Of a stretch of 12,047 nt of DNA, positions 1-6,765 are shown piece by piece. This stretch comes from Candidatus Wallbacteria bacterium. GTDB taxonomy: Bacteria > Muiribacteriota > UBA6191 > JACPRK01. The notes below the pieces were generated by a model. That model was not told where the DNA came from and made no database searches. It worked only from the letters and a program-made list of their open reading frames with translations. Location of the stretch: the NCBI GenBank assembly GCA_016199905.1, contig JACQFU010000376.1, positions 1 to 12,047 on the forward strand, written 5' to 3'. The translations under genes and the position numbers were made by a program. The stretch's first letter is position 1; the number at the start of each line of letters is the position of its first letter.

Positions 1-922
1 TTTCCTGCCCGACCTTCAGGCCCGTGTAGCAGATCGCCTCGTACTGCAGGATCTCCACGGTCGCCTGGGCGGCCTTCACAGCCGGCAGATCGAGGACCTG
101 CTGCATCGCCAGCTCCTTGCTCTCGCCCGTGGTCAGACGCCGGTCCAGGTAGATGGTGCACTCGTCAGGGACGGCGTTGAGGCTGGGGGTCTTGCACTCG
201 ATCTTCGTCACTGCCACGGTCCCCTTGCCGAGGAAGCCGGGAGACTTCAGCTTCTTGTCGAGCTTGGCGATCTGGTCGATGATCTTCGTCATTCGGTAGA
301 CGGCGTTGACGCCGCGCGGGGGACAGCTGGCATGGCAGGACCGGCCCTTGGTGACGACTTTCAGCTCCACCCGTCCGCGGTGGCCCCGATAGACCTTCAT
401 GTCCGTCGCCTCGGTCAGCACCACGTAGTCGGGGCGGATCTTCTCCTTGTTGACGATGTGCATCAGACAAAGCCCGTCGCAGTTTTCCTCCTGACAGCTG
501 CCGACGACGTAGAGCGTAAAGTCGTCTTCGAGCTTCAGGTCCTTGATCAGCTTGCCGCCATAGACCATGGCAGCCATCACGCCCTTCTGGTCCGTCGCGC
601 CGCGACCGTAGATCTTGCCGTCCTCGAACTTTCCCTTGAAGGGGTCCCACTTCCACTGCGTCGGGTCGCCGATGTCGACGGTGTCGATGTGGGCGTCGAC
701 CATGATCTTCGTCTTGCCCTTGCCGATGCGCCCGATGATATTGCCCATCCGGTCGACCTTCACCTCGTCGAAGCCGACCTTCTTCATCTCCTTGGAGATC
801 ACCTGAACGAGCGCGCCCTCCTGAGAGGAGAAGCTGGGCGTCTTCACGATTTCCCGGCCGAAGCGGATGATGTCTTTCTCGTACTTCTTGACCTGCTTGT
901 GGAGGGCGTCCTTGTCGAGCAT
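1..922 (-). CDS. ygeY: YgeY-type M20 family metallohydrolase, 3' end cut by window edge
   Basis: M20-family zinc-dependent amidohydrolase/peptidase, closest in character to YgeY, the 'selenium metabolism hydrolase'. The first 307 residues are visible; about 100 C-terminal residues, including the last metal-binding His, lie beyond the left edge (E. coli YgeY is about 400 aa). Metal-site motifs are intact: H78-x-D80 in VDAHIDTV, the bridging D111 in GRGATDQKG, the E145-E146 pair in CQEEN, and E171 in LTEAT. The dimerisation domain starts near residue 178, with the HASCPPRG substrate-loop motif at 197-204. There is no signal peptide, so it is cytosolic. The ATG at 922-920 is preceded by an AAAGGAA Shine-Dalgarno-like stretch, and the gene starts 33 nt after the PLP-enzyme stop, so the two are probably co-transcribed. 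In other bacteria YgeY sits with selenium-dependent molybdenum hydroxylases and purine-degradation genes. The YgeY assignment over a generic ArgE/DapE-like peptidase rests on recalled family similarity. Confidence 0.85.
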   Translation of the reverse strand, partial: MLDKDALHKQVKKYEKDIIRFGREIVKTPSFSSQEGALVQVISKEMKKVGFDEVKVDRMGNIIGRIGKGKTKIMVDAHIDTVDIGDPTQWKWDPFKGKFEDGKIYGRGATDQKGVMAAMVYGGKLIKDLKLEDDFTLYVVGSCQEENCDGLCLMHIVNKEKIRPDYVVLTEATDMKVYRGHRGRVELKVVTKGRSCHASCPPRGVNAVYRMTKIIDQIAKLDKKLKSPGFLGKGTVAVTKIECKTPSLNAVPDECTIYLDRRLTTGESKELAMQQVLDLPAVKAAQATVEILQYEAICYTGLKVGQE

Positions 923-940
923 AGAGGGGTTCCTTTCGGC

Positions 941-954
941 CCGGGCGAGCCCGG
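941..954 (-). other. intercistronic GC hairpin between PLP enzyme and ygeY
   Basis: The sequence ccgggc-ga-gcccgg is a perfect inverted repeat in the short gap between the PLP-gene stop (956) and the ygeY start (922). It can form a 5-bp GC stem with a 4-nt loop and lies just upstream of the ygeY ribosome binding site. No T-run follows, so termination is unlikely. It could tune the relative expression or stability of the two cistrons, but in GC-rich DNA such a short stem can be chance. Confidence 0.3.
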
Positions 955-955
955 A

Positions 956-2368
956 CTAATCTCGAAGTTTGGCGATCTCGCGGTCCATCTCCGGGATGAG
1001 CGCGTACTCGGCGTCCCAGAACGATTGTTTCTTCATCGTATCGAGGTAGGTCTTGCCGTAACCGAACTGGGTCCAGACCTCCTCCTTTTGGTCGAAGAGG
1101 CGCTTCTTCTGTTTCGCGCCGCGCACGTCGAGGATCTCGTCGGTGTCGGCTCCCAGGAAAATCTCCCGCGCCCAGCGGGCGAGCACCCGATCGTCGATGG
1201 AGTGGTCGTCAATCCGACCCGTTCGCTCCTCCAACTCCTTTACGACCGAGTAGTAGCGATCGATGCCGTCGGTGGCGATGGTCACCACGTTTTGGTTGGC
1301 GCCCAGGTCGAGCTGCCGAGCCATCTTGATGGCGCCCAGCACGTTGCAGACGCCGCTGACGCCGAACACGCCCGCGAGCGCCCGCACCAGCTTTCCATCC
1401 AGGCCCATGACCTTCGTCAGGATGTGCCCGGCTTCGTGGAAAAGCTTCACACCCATCACGCAGTCGTCGTCGTGCACCAGCACCACGTAGTCGGTCGTCA
1501 GGAGGTTGTGGATGAGGGTGACCATCTTGTCGCCGATCCCCTCGATCCGATGCTGTCCGCGCAGGTTGCTGTAGAGCGTGGCGCACTCCCGCGGCTCCAC
1601 GGCGGCCACCGCAGCGTCGGGGAAGACGGACTTGATTTCGTCGCCCGCGGCCAGTGTGCCGGCGCTGCCGGGGGCGCTGACGAAGCAGGCGATCCGGCCG
1701 TCGCCCACGTCCTGGGCCGCCTCGAGCGCGCTCCGACCCGTGACGTAGCGGTGAAAGCGGTAGTTGGGCAAGAGCTCGAACTGCGCGAGCGGGTAGTTCT
1801 TCGGGTTCTTCTTGAGGGCGTACGTCCGTTCCAGCGTCAGGATGACGTCGCTCTCGGTGCCGGGCGTCAGGTCGAGGGCCCCGCCGTACTTGCGAATGCG
1901 CTCATAGCGCTCCTTGCTCATGCCGTCCGGCATGATGACGACGCACTTGTAGCCCTTCAGCTTCGACACGTAGGCCGTGCCGATGCCGAAGTTGCCGGTC
2001 GACGGCCCCAGGACGGTCTTCTCGCCGGGACGGATTTCGCCCTTGACCTCCCCCTCCACCAGGGTCGAGTAGGCCGGCCCCACCTTGTGGGAACCGCTGG
2101 GGAAATCGCGCCCCACGAGAACGACGACGTTGGCCTTGACGCCCGTGAGGGACGGGGGAAGCACGAGCTTCCGCACCTTGCTCCCCTTTGGATCGCGCCA
2201 GTGGATGTTGAACAGGTTCGCCGGGTTCAGCTCATCCCGCCGGGCGGCGTCGGCTGCCTTGCGGAGGACCGCAGGCTGCTTGCGGGGATGGAGCATTTCC
2301 TCGTATGTCGGACCCGGGACGATGGCTTTGCGGGCAGAACTGCTGCCGCGGGACGTGCGCGGAGGCAC
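956..2368 (-). CDS. PLP-dependent fold-type II enzyme (cysteine synthase/threonine synthase-like)
   Basis: A 470-residue enzyme of the tryptophan-synthase-beta (fold type II) superfamily. The likely Schiff-base lysine is K95 in SGSHKVG. STGNFG at 123-128 matches the substrate/PLP loop (TSGNTG in cysteine synthases), and PGSAGT at 233-238 is the glycine-rich phosphate-binding loop. ATDG at 365-368 is near the expected pyridine-nitrogen contact. The protein is much longer than O-acetylserine sulfhydrylases (about 310-330 aa), with an N-terminal extension of about 50 residues and an extra C-terminal segment (about 380-470) that is charged and not recognised. The GTG start at 2368 is chosen because AAGGAG lies 8 nt upstream (2377-2382); the next in-frame ATG is at codon 25 (MLHP). 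It is the first gene of an operon with ygeY. By analogy with YgeX (diaminopropionate ammonia-lyase), which accompanies YgeY in E. coli, it may act on an amino-acid intermediate of purine or ureide breakdown. That role is inference: it is not an obvious YgeX orthologue, and the substrate is unknown. Confidence 0.88.
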   Translation of the reverse strand: MPPRTSRGSSSARKAIVPGPTYEEMLHPRKQPAVLRKAADAARRDELNPANLFNIHWRDPKGSKVRKLVLPPSLTGVKANVVVLVGRDFPSGSHKVGPAYSTLVEGEVKGEIRPGEKTVLGPSTGNFGIGTAYVSKLKGYKCVVIMPDGMSKERYERIRKYGGALDLTPGTESDVILTLERTYALKKNPKNYPLAQFELLPNYRFHRYVTGRSALEAAQDVGDGRIACFVSAPGSAGTLAAGDEIKSVFPDAAVAAVEPRECATLYSNLRGQHRIEGIGDKMVTLIHNLLTTDYVVLVHDDDCVMGVKLFHEAGHILTKVMGLDGKLVRALAGVFGVSGVCNVLGAIKMARQLDLGANQNVVTIATDGIDRYYSVVKELEERTGRIDDHSIDDRVLARWAREIFLGADTDEILDVRGAKQKKRLFDQKEEVWTQFGYGKTYLDTMKKQSFWDAEYALIPEMDREIAKLRD

Positions 2369-2376
2369 TGCTGGGG

Positions 2377-2382
2377 CTCCTT
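2377..2382 (-). promoter_or_regulatory. ribosome binding site deciding the GTG start of the PLP enzyme
   Basis: AAGGAG on the minus strand, 8 nt before the GTG at 2368-2366. This spacing supports the GTG start over the downstream in-frame ATG, which has no comparable site. Confidence 0.7.
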
Positions 2383-2409
2383 TCTGGGCTTGGCCTTTGG
2401 GACCCCGCG

Positions 2410-2439
2410 AGTGTAACAGCCGCCTTCATGAGGAGTCAA
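2410..2439 (-). promoter_or_regulatory. sigma70-like promoter for the PLP enzyme-ygeY operon
   Basis: On the minus strand, TTGACT (2439-2434) and TACACT (2415-2410) are separated by 18 nt; these are close to TTGACA and TATAAT. Transcription would start near 2403 and give a leader of about 35 nt carrying the AAGGAG site before the GTG at 2368. The 142-bp gap between this operon and the upstream GMC gene otherwise holds only an inverted repeat at 2480-2508. Confidence 0.65.
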
Positions 2440-2479
2440 AGGCTTGAGGCTCCTGGCTCGAGCGCGAGCAGCTCGGCAA

Positions 2480-2508
2480 GCCCGGTGACACTGGTCACAT
2501 GCTCGGGC
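2480..2508 (-). terminator. bulged hairpin just after the GMC oxidoreductase stop
   Basis: Nested inverted repeats directly downstream of the GMC stop codon. Inner arms gtgac/gtcac (2485-2489 and 2494-2498) flank a 4-nt loop, and outer arms gcccg/cgggc (2480-2484 and 2504-2508) have a 5-nt bulge on one side. The position suits a 3' transcript end, but there is no T-run, so it is a poor intrinsic terminator. It may instead be a protein-binding palindrome upstream of the PLP-operon promoter, whose -35 begins about 45 bp away. Confidence 0.35.
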
Positions 2509-2510
2509 CC

Positions 2511-4079
2511 TCAAGCCGCGAGCGTCAAGCCTCGTTTCTCCGCGAGCCGCTCGGCAACGACGCCGGCCAACGCCATCACCGTGAGCTGCGGATTCACGAT
2601 GGGGCTCTCCGGGAACAGACTCGCATCGGCCACGTACACGCCCTCGACCCCGAACAGCGAGCCGTCGGGCCGCGTCGCGGAGTCCTTCTCATCGATGCCC
2701 ATCCGCAGCGTGCCGTGCGGGTGGTAGGCGGCGAGCTCGATATCCACGGCAGCCACCGGACGCGAGAGCAATCGCCTCAATTCATCCACCGACCCCGCCT
2801 CACCTCTTCCGAACACCGGCAGCCACACGCGCTTGGCGCCCGCCGCGAAGAGGATCTCGCCGCTGGCCTGCATCGCCTCCACCAGCTTGCGCGTGTCCTG
2901 CGGCGACAGGTCGTACTTCACGTTCGCCATACCCATCACCGTCCCCGCGACCCGCCCCTCGCCACTGTCGATGACGCGATAGCCGATCAGCCCCATCCGG
3001 GGATACTGCTTCATCAGCTCCAGGTGCCCCCGGCCCATGCCGGGCACCGCGGGCGCAAGCAAAAAGGGCGGGACGAAGATTCCCTCCGGCACCAGGTCCC
3101 GCGGCATCAGGCCCGTGACGTGATAGGACTGGGGAACTCCTATGTGTCCTTTGATCTCTCGGTCGAAGAGGCCGATGACGCGCGAAGCCGGATGGATGCG
3201 CAGGTGCTTCCCGGCGTGGCGATTGCCCTTGAGCAACCCGCTCTCGGAAAGCAGGATCGGCGTGAACACGGCGCCGCACGCCACCACCACTGCGCCGGCC
3301 CTCACCGCGAGCCTCGCCCCGCCGCCGGTGGCGCGCGCCTGCACCCCCGCCGCCCTCCCCCCCTCGGACAGCACCCGTTCGGCGCGGCAGTGCGTGTAGA
3401 GCCGCGCTCCCGCCTCCAGCGCCATCGGCACATAGTTCAAGTTGGTCCCCTGCTTGGCGTTCTCCGGACAGCCCAGATAGCAGCGCCCGCGCCCGAGGCA
3501 GCCATGCGCGTTGCGCGTCACGACCTCTCCGGCCAGACCCAGGGCCTCCGCCCCCTCCCGCAGGAGCCGTCCGTTGCCCCCCATCAGCTCTTCGGGCACT
3601 GCCCCGATGCGGACCGTGCGACCCACCCGCTGAAAATGACGCGCCACATCCGGCCACTCCAGACCCGGCAAGCCGTGGGTTCGCTTCCAGTAGGCGAACG
3701 TCTCCTCCGACATGGCGAAGGCGCTGCCGGAGTTGATGACCGTGCTGCCGCCGACACATCGGCCGTAAGGCATCAGGATACCCGGCGACCCCATCGTGAA
3801 CGTCATCCCCGCGTCGCGGTAGGTAGCCTTGATGCTCTCGATCGGCGACAGCCGCCCGTAGTCCTCACCCGTCAAGTAGGCCCCCTCTTCGAGCATCACC
3901 ACGTCCAGCCCGGCGCGCGCCAGCTCCGCGGCGGCCACCGCCCCGCCCGCGCCGGTGCCGATGACGCACACCTGACACTGGACGCTCACGTTGCCCTGCA
4001 AGCGATCGCCTCGCTCGACCCGGTCCGCCCGATAAGCCGCAGCCCGCGAGGGTTTCCAGTCAGCCGGGAGCATCGTCAC
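2511..4079 (-). CDS. GMC-family FAD-dependent oxidoreductase
   Basis: A 522-residue flavoenzyme of the glucose-methanol-choline oxidoreductase family, which oxidises alcohols, sugars or sterols. The FAD-binding Rossmann motif is VIGTGAGG at 39-46, with E64/E65 as probable ribose contacts. GRCVGGST at 107-113 is the GMC signature. HPHGTLRMG at 453-461 supplies the catalytic His (H453), and N496 in IVNPQLT is the usual partner. A cysteine cluster, C194, C200 and C204, within GCLGRGRCYLGCPENAK resembles the CxxGC segment of bacterial GMC enzymes related to long-chain alcohol and sterol oxidases. No signal peptide or Tat motif is visible. The start is GTG at 4079, overlapping the upstream gene's stop by 4 nt (GTGA), which suggests translational coupling; an ATG lies two codons later. 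The substrate cannot be told from sequence. It is followed by a bulged hairpin and a gap before the PLP enzyme, so it is probably a separate unit from that operon. Confidence 0.9.
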   Translation of the reverse strand: MTMLPADWKPSRAAAYRADRVERGDRLQGNVSVQCQVCVIGTGAGGAVAAAELARAGLDVVMLEEGAYLTGEDYGRLSPIESIKATYRDAGMTFTMGSPGILMPYGRCVGGSTVINSGSAFAMSEETFAYWKRTHGLPGLEWPDVARHFQRVGRTVRIGAVPEELMGGNGRLLREGAEALGLAGEVVTRNAHGCLGRGRCYLGCPENAKQGTNLNYVPMALEAGARLYTHCRAERVLSEGGRAAGVQARATGGGARLAVRAGAVVVACGAVFTPILLSESGLLKGNRHAGKHLRIHPASRVIGLFDREIKGHIGVPQSYHVTGLMPRDLVPEGIFVPPFLLAPAVPGMGRGHLELMKQYPRMGLIGYRVIDSGEGRVAGTVMGMANVKYDLSPQDTRKLVEAMQASGEILFAAGAKRVWLPVFGRGEAGSVDELRRLLSRPVAAVDIELAAYHPHGTLRMGIDEKDSATRPDGSLFGVEGVYVADASLFPESPIVNPQLTVMALAGVVAERLAEKRGLTLAA

Positions 4080-4480
4080 GGCCGGTAACCGACGGCGGCC
4101 GCGACCGCTTCATCGTCGTAGTAGTGCGACAGCACCGTGATCTTGCAGAGGTAGTAGATGTTGCGCAGCCGCCAGCTGGGCCGCGTCTCCCACCAGGCGA
4201 CGCACCTCTGGCGGCCATCCGCGGCCAGCCGCGAGAAGCGCGCAATTCCTTCTCCGCAAAACGGCGGCGAGTACTCGAGCATCCAGAGCGCCAGCCGCGT
4301 CATCCGCAAAAACACGCGATTCTCGCCCTCCAGCAACCGCTCGATCCGCGCAACCAGATCGACTCGTCCCAGCGGCACGTCCTCGGCGTCCAGCGGCACG
4401 AGCACCTCCGCCAGCGCCGCCAACGTTCGTGCGTCGCGCTGCGAGAGCAGCCTCGGTTCGCTCCAGGCCACGGGAGTCAC
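4076..4480 (-). CDS. gluconate 2-dehydrogenase subunit 3-like protein
   Basis: A 134-residue, mostly helical protein directly upstream of, and overlapping, the GMC oxidoreductase gene. The C-terminal half, with aromatic residues around WW (125 residues before the GMC partner's start is not implied; the motif is at about residues 95-96) and ending in KITVLSHYYDDE...VGYRP, fits the pattern of the gluconate 2-dehydrogenase subunit 3 family. Those proteins are small partners encoded next to GMC dehydrogenase large subunits. Known family members often carry a Tat signal; none is seen here, consistent with the GMC partner also lacking an export signal. Inferred role: assembly or stability partner of the GMC enzyme in the cytosol. 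The start is GTG at 4480 and no clear Shine-Dalgarno sequence precedes it; a weak -10-like TACCCT (4492-4487) lies only 6 nt upstream. Family assignment is by pattern from memory and needs a profile search. Confidence 0.72.
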   Translation of the reverse strand: MTPVAWSEPRLLSQRDARTLAALAEVLVPLDAEDVPLGRVDLVARIERLLEGENRVFLRMTRLALWMLEYSPPFCGEGIARFSRLAADGRQRCVAWWETRPSWRLRNIYYLCKITVLSHYYDDEAVAAAVGYRP

Positions 4481-4595
4481 GCCCGGAGGGTAACAAAAGA
4501 CAGAAGCTGGAAGCTAGACTCCCCCGCCTGCGGGTGCAGTTGCAGAGAGTGGGACTTTCGCCTGAAAACGCCGGCCCCGAGGACTATTCCGAGTC
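4481..4595. other. intergenic region with short heptamer repeat and GC hairpin
   Basis: This gap between the GMC operon and the secretin-N-like gene holds no ORF that looks real. It contains a tandem pair of heptamers, GAAGCTG GAAGCTA, at 4503-4516, and a small inverted repeat cccgc-ct-gcggg at 4523-4534. The region must contain the promoter of the GMC operon; only the weak TACCCT noted for the small subunit gene is visible. Confidence 0.4.
4503..4516. repeat. two-copy imperfect heptamer tandem repeat
   Basis: GAAGCTG followed directly by GAAGCTA, with a partial third unit (GAct). Only two copies are present. Its base composition (about half A/T) is unlike the flanking GC-rich DNA. It could be a remnant of a dispersed intergenic short repeat, but two copies do not prove that. 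Confidence 0.3.
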
Positions 4596-5564
4596 TCACG
4601 CTCCAAAAGGGGTGAAGGGGAGCAGGCTCCCCTTCCGGGGTGCGTTGAGCGACGAATTGCCCAGCACGGTGCCGTGGTCGGGCCTGGACAGGAAGGTCGT
4701 CGTGATGACGGCGCCCTGGTCCAGCGCTTTCAACGCAGCCCGAATGCGGAGGTCGTCTCCGTCCTGATCGATGGCAAATCCCAGCGAGAAGGGGAAGACC
4801 CGCTCCGATCCGGGGTCCTTGAAGAAGGTCTCGCTGCTGGCGTGCTCGCCCAACCGCACCCGCACCAGTTGCGTGCCCAGCAGCCGGATGCTCTTGTAGC
4901 CGAAGACCTGCGTCATCCTCTCGATCACCTTCGGATCCAGCCCGGCGGCCGCGGTTCCTCCGGCGGAGGGGCTCGCCAGGAAGACGCGCACCTCGAGCGT
5001 CACCTGGCGAGGCGTCTTGTCGGCGCTCTTCTGGCGCTCCTCGGAAAGCGTGGTGACGACGCGCTCGATCTCGGCGATATGCTCGGGCTCGCACTGCACG
5101 ATCAGGTTGCCCGAAGCCTCGTCTACCTGCGGAGGCCGGCCCATGCCGAGCTTCTCCAGGATCTTGGCCAGCTCGAAGAGCTGATGGCGATCGGTGACCT
5201 TGGGCTTGAGGAAGTAGACCTGCAGAGGCGGGCGTTGCTGGCCGCGCGGCCCATCGCGCGGCGGAGGCGGCGGCAGCGGGGCATTGGCCTGCGGTCCGAA
5301 GGGCTGCTCGCGATCGAGCGGCGGCGGGCCCCCTCGCGGCGGCGGGGGCAGATCGCCTGAAGGCGGACTGGCCGGAGGTTCCTGCTGCCTGTCGCCACCG
5401 GCCTCCGGACCGCGCGGAGGCTGGCCTTGCCCGTCTCCGTCCGCAGGCGGCCGGGGGGACCGGGGCTGGGCCCCGACCTGAGGCGCGGCCAGGACCATCG
5501 CAGCCAGAGCCAAGGCCAGGGACAGCGTTCTTCCGAGCTTCTCCACGTCGAACTTTCCAATCAT
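4596..5564 (-). CDS. exported proline-rich protein with secretin-N-like domain
   Basis: A 322-residue envelope protein. A signal peptide is visible (hydrophobic core LALALAAMVLA at about 16-26, likely cleavage after VGAQ, residue 33). A Pro/Gly/Arg-rich linker spans about 34-113. Residues 115-178 read like a secretin N-domain (short strand-helix-strand-helix with DEASGNLIVQCEPEHIAEIE), a fold that mediates protein contacts in type II/III/IV pilus secretins. The C-terminal domain (about 187-300) begins VTLEVRVF and carries FGYKSIRLLGT; I recognise this only loosely as a domain seen beside ECF sigma/anti-sigma pairs. There is no secretin pore domain, so it is not a channel. The ATG at 5564 has a strong AAGGAGG site 7 nt upstream (5572-5578). 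It lies 34 nt after the anti-sigma gene and is the last gene of the ECF operon. Inferred role: periplasmic or outer-membrane-associated sensor or target of that module; no enzyme activity is suggested. Confidence 0.78.
   Translation of the reverse strand: MIGKFDVEKLGRTLSLALALAAMVLAAPQVGAQPRSPRPPADGDGQGQPPRGPEAGGDRQQEPPASPPSGDLPPPPRGGPPPLDREQPFGPQANAPLPPPPPRDGPRGQQRPPLQVYFLKPKVTDRHQLFELAKILEKLGMGRPPQVDEASGNLIVQCEPEHIAEIERVVTTLSEERQKSADKTPRQVTLEVRVFLASPSAGGTAAAGLDPKVIERMTQVFGYKSIRLLGTQLVRVRLGEHASSETFFKDPGSERVFPFSLGFAIDQDGDDLRIRAALKALDQGAVITTTFLSRPDHGTVLGNSSLNAPRKGSLLPFTPFGA
4614..4635 (-). terminator. hairpin plus short T-run overlapping the 3' end of the secretin-N-like gene
   Basis: A perfect 9-bp inverted repeat, gaaggggag/ctccccttc, with a 4-nt loop. 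On the minus strand it is followed within 5 nt by TTTT and lies inside the last 13 codons of the gene, just before the TGA. It resembles an intrinsic terminator embedded in coding sequence and would end the three-gene ECF operon. The T-run is short, so termination efficiency is uncertain. Confidence 0.5.
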
Positions 5565-5598
5565 CTCGATTCCTCCTTCAGAGCGTTTAACTCTTGTT

Positions 5599-6198
5599 TT
5601 ACTTGGTCTCGTTTGTCATCACCCAAAGAATGGTCGTCTCGCCGGGGGCGCCGGCGTCCAGCCGCATCGCAACTCCCTCCCGATCGGACTGGGCGGCCGC
5701 CCGCCCGTCCTCGTCCGGCGGCGGCAGACCGGCCAGCACCAGGCCCGATTCGGCCGATGGCGCTTGGGCCGCGACCCCGCCGGCCGCACCGGGAAGGATC
5801 GCCGGGCCCTGACGCCTCACCGTCACGACGGCGAGGAGCACGACCGCCAGCGCCAGCGCCATCGATGGCTGCCACGCGCCGCCCAGAAACATCTGCCACC
5901 ACCGTCGGCCCTGCCTCGGCCGGCTCGCAGCGACTCCCCGAGCGCGGCTGGCCTCCCGGTCGAGCGACGCCAAGACCCGCGCTCGATTTGCCGCCAGCTC
6001 GCCTGGCGCAGGCTCCTCGCAGCGGCGCAGTTCCCCCTCCAGCGCCGACATCCGCGCCTGCTCCGCCCGGCAACTTTCGCAGACAGCCGCGTGGGCCTCG
6101 ACCTGTTCCCGCTCGCGGAAGGTCAGGGCGCCATCGAGCCCGGCCGAGAGCAGCTCCAACATCTGCTCGCACCCGCTGCCCGTGGGATCGCTCGTCAT
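5599..6198 (-). CDS. zinc-finger anti-sigma factor, single-pass membrane protein
   Basis: A 199-residue anti-sigma factor. The N-terminal cytosolic zinc-binding domain has the H36-x3-C40-x2-C43 signature of ZAS-type anti-sigma factors, with C10 as a possible fourth ligand. A linker and one transmembrane helix (about 111-127, MALALAVVLLAVV) follow, and then an extracytoplasmic tail of about 70 residues. The tail ends in TTILWVM, similar to the conserved C-terminal beta-strand motif of many anti-sigma factors in this operon type. It is expected to hold the adjacent ECF factor inactive at the membrane until an envelope signal acts. The ATG at 6198 has AAGGAGG 7 nt upstream (6206-6212). The gene starts 15 nt after the sigma-factor stop and precedes the secretin-N-like gene, so the three are very probably one operon. 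Confidence 0.87.
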   Translation of the reverse strand: MTSDPTGSGCEQMLELLSAGLDGALTFREREQVEAHAAVCESCRAEQARMSALEGELRRCEEPAPGELAANRARVLASLDREASRARGVAASRPRQGRRWWQMFLGGAWQPSMALALAVVLLAVVTVRRQGPAILPGAAGGVAAQAPSAESGLVLAGLPPPDEDGRAAAQSDREGVAMRLDAGAPGETTILWVMTNETK

Positions 6199-6205
6199 CG
6201 CCGCT

Positions 6206-6212
6206 CCTCCTT
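6206..6212 (-). promoter_or_regulatory. strong ribosome binding site of the anti-sigma gene
   Basis: AAGGAGG on the minus strand, spaced 7 nt from the ATG at 6198, within the 15-nt gap after the sigma-factor stop. The secretin-N-like gene has the same site and spacing (5572-5578). The sigma gene itself has a GAGGAG unusually close to its ATG, so the two downstream genes may be translated better than the sigma factor, which suits an excess of inhibitor. Confidence 0.7.
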
Positions 6213-6213
6213 G

Positions 6214-6765
6214 TCAGTTCACGCCAAACCAGGCCGCCAGCCGCTCGCGCAGAAGCTGGCGCGCCGTGGCGATCCGCGAACGTACCGTGCCCACGGGGCA
6301 TCCGAGCTCGCCGGCGATCTGCTCGTAGGTCAAATCGCCGTGGGTGGCCAGCACCAGCGGTTCGCGAAACCTCTCGGGCAACGCTGCCAGCGCGCGCCCA
6401 ACTTCGCCGGTGAGGGCTGCTGCCTCGACGACGTGTGTGGGACCCGCCGAGGCGGGCGCCGCCGAGGCCAGGAAGTCGTCTCCGGCGGGCGCAGCCCGTC
6501 CTCCGCGGGCGCGAACCATGTCGACCGCCCGGCAGTACGCCATCCGGTACAGCCACGGCCGAAAGCGCGAGACTTCGCGCAACTCGTCGCGCTTCGTGTG
6601 TACGGCCAGAAACACGTCCTGGACCACGTCCCAAGCGTCTTCGCGGTTGCCGGTCACGCGGTGGGCCAGGCGAAAGACAGCCGGCTGGAACCGGTCGAGC
6701 AGCACCTCGTACGCCGCCCGGTCGTCCTGTCGCATTCGCTCCACCAAACCTTCCAGCTCGTCCAT
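6214..6765 (-). CDS. ECF-type RNA polymerase sigma factor
   Basis: A 183-residue sigma-70 family factor with only regions 2 and 4, as usual for ECF sigmas. Region 2 spans about 24-87: the core-binding helix ends in EDAWDVVQDVFLAV and the -10-recognition helix contains FRPWLYRMAYCRAVDMVR. A variable linker (88-118) leads to region 4 (about 120-178), whose helix-turn-helix includes LTYEQIAGELGCPVGTVRSRI. There is no extra C-terminal domain. It heads a tight operon with its anti-sigma factor and an exported secretin-N-like protein, the usual layout for an envelope-signal-responsive regulator. The ATG at 6765 has GAGGAG only 2-4 nt upstream, a short spacing. The divergent propeller-kinase gene shares its upstream region. 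Target genes cannot be read from the window; autoregulation is usual for such factors. Confidence 0.93.
   Translation of the reverse strand: MDELEGLVERMRQDDRAAYEVLLDRFQPAVFRLAHRVTGNREDAWDVVQDVFLAVHTKRDELREVSRFRPWLYRMAYCRAVDMVRARGGRAAPAGDDFLASAAPASAGPTHVVEAAALTGEVGRALAALPERFREPLVLATHGDLTYEQIAGELGCPVGTVRSRIATARQLLRERLAAWFGVN

Noticed and set aside
332..2416. A 694-codon plus-strand ORF across ygeY and the PLP gene
   Set aside because: It is antisense to two genes with intact catalytic motifs, has no recognisable domain, and its composition (rich in H, D, V, R, L) is that of a GC-rich shadow frame.
2499..4088. A 529-codon plus-strand ORF opposite the GMC gene
   Set aside because: Fully antisense to the GMC oxidoreductase, with Arg/His/Pro-rich low-information sequence and no domain.
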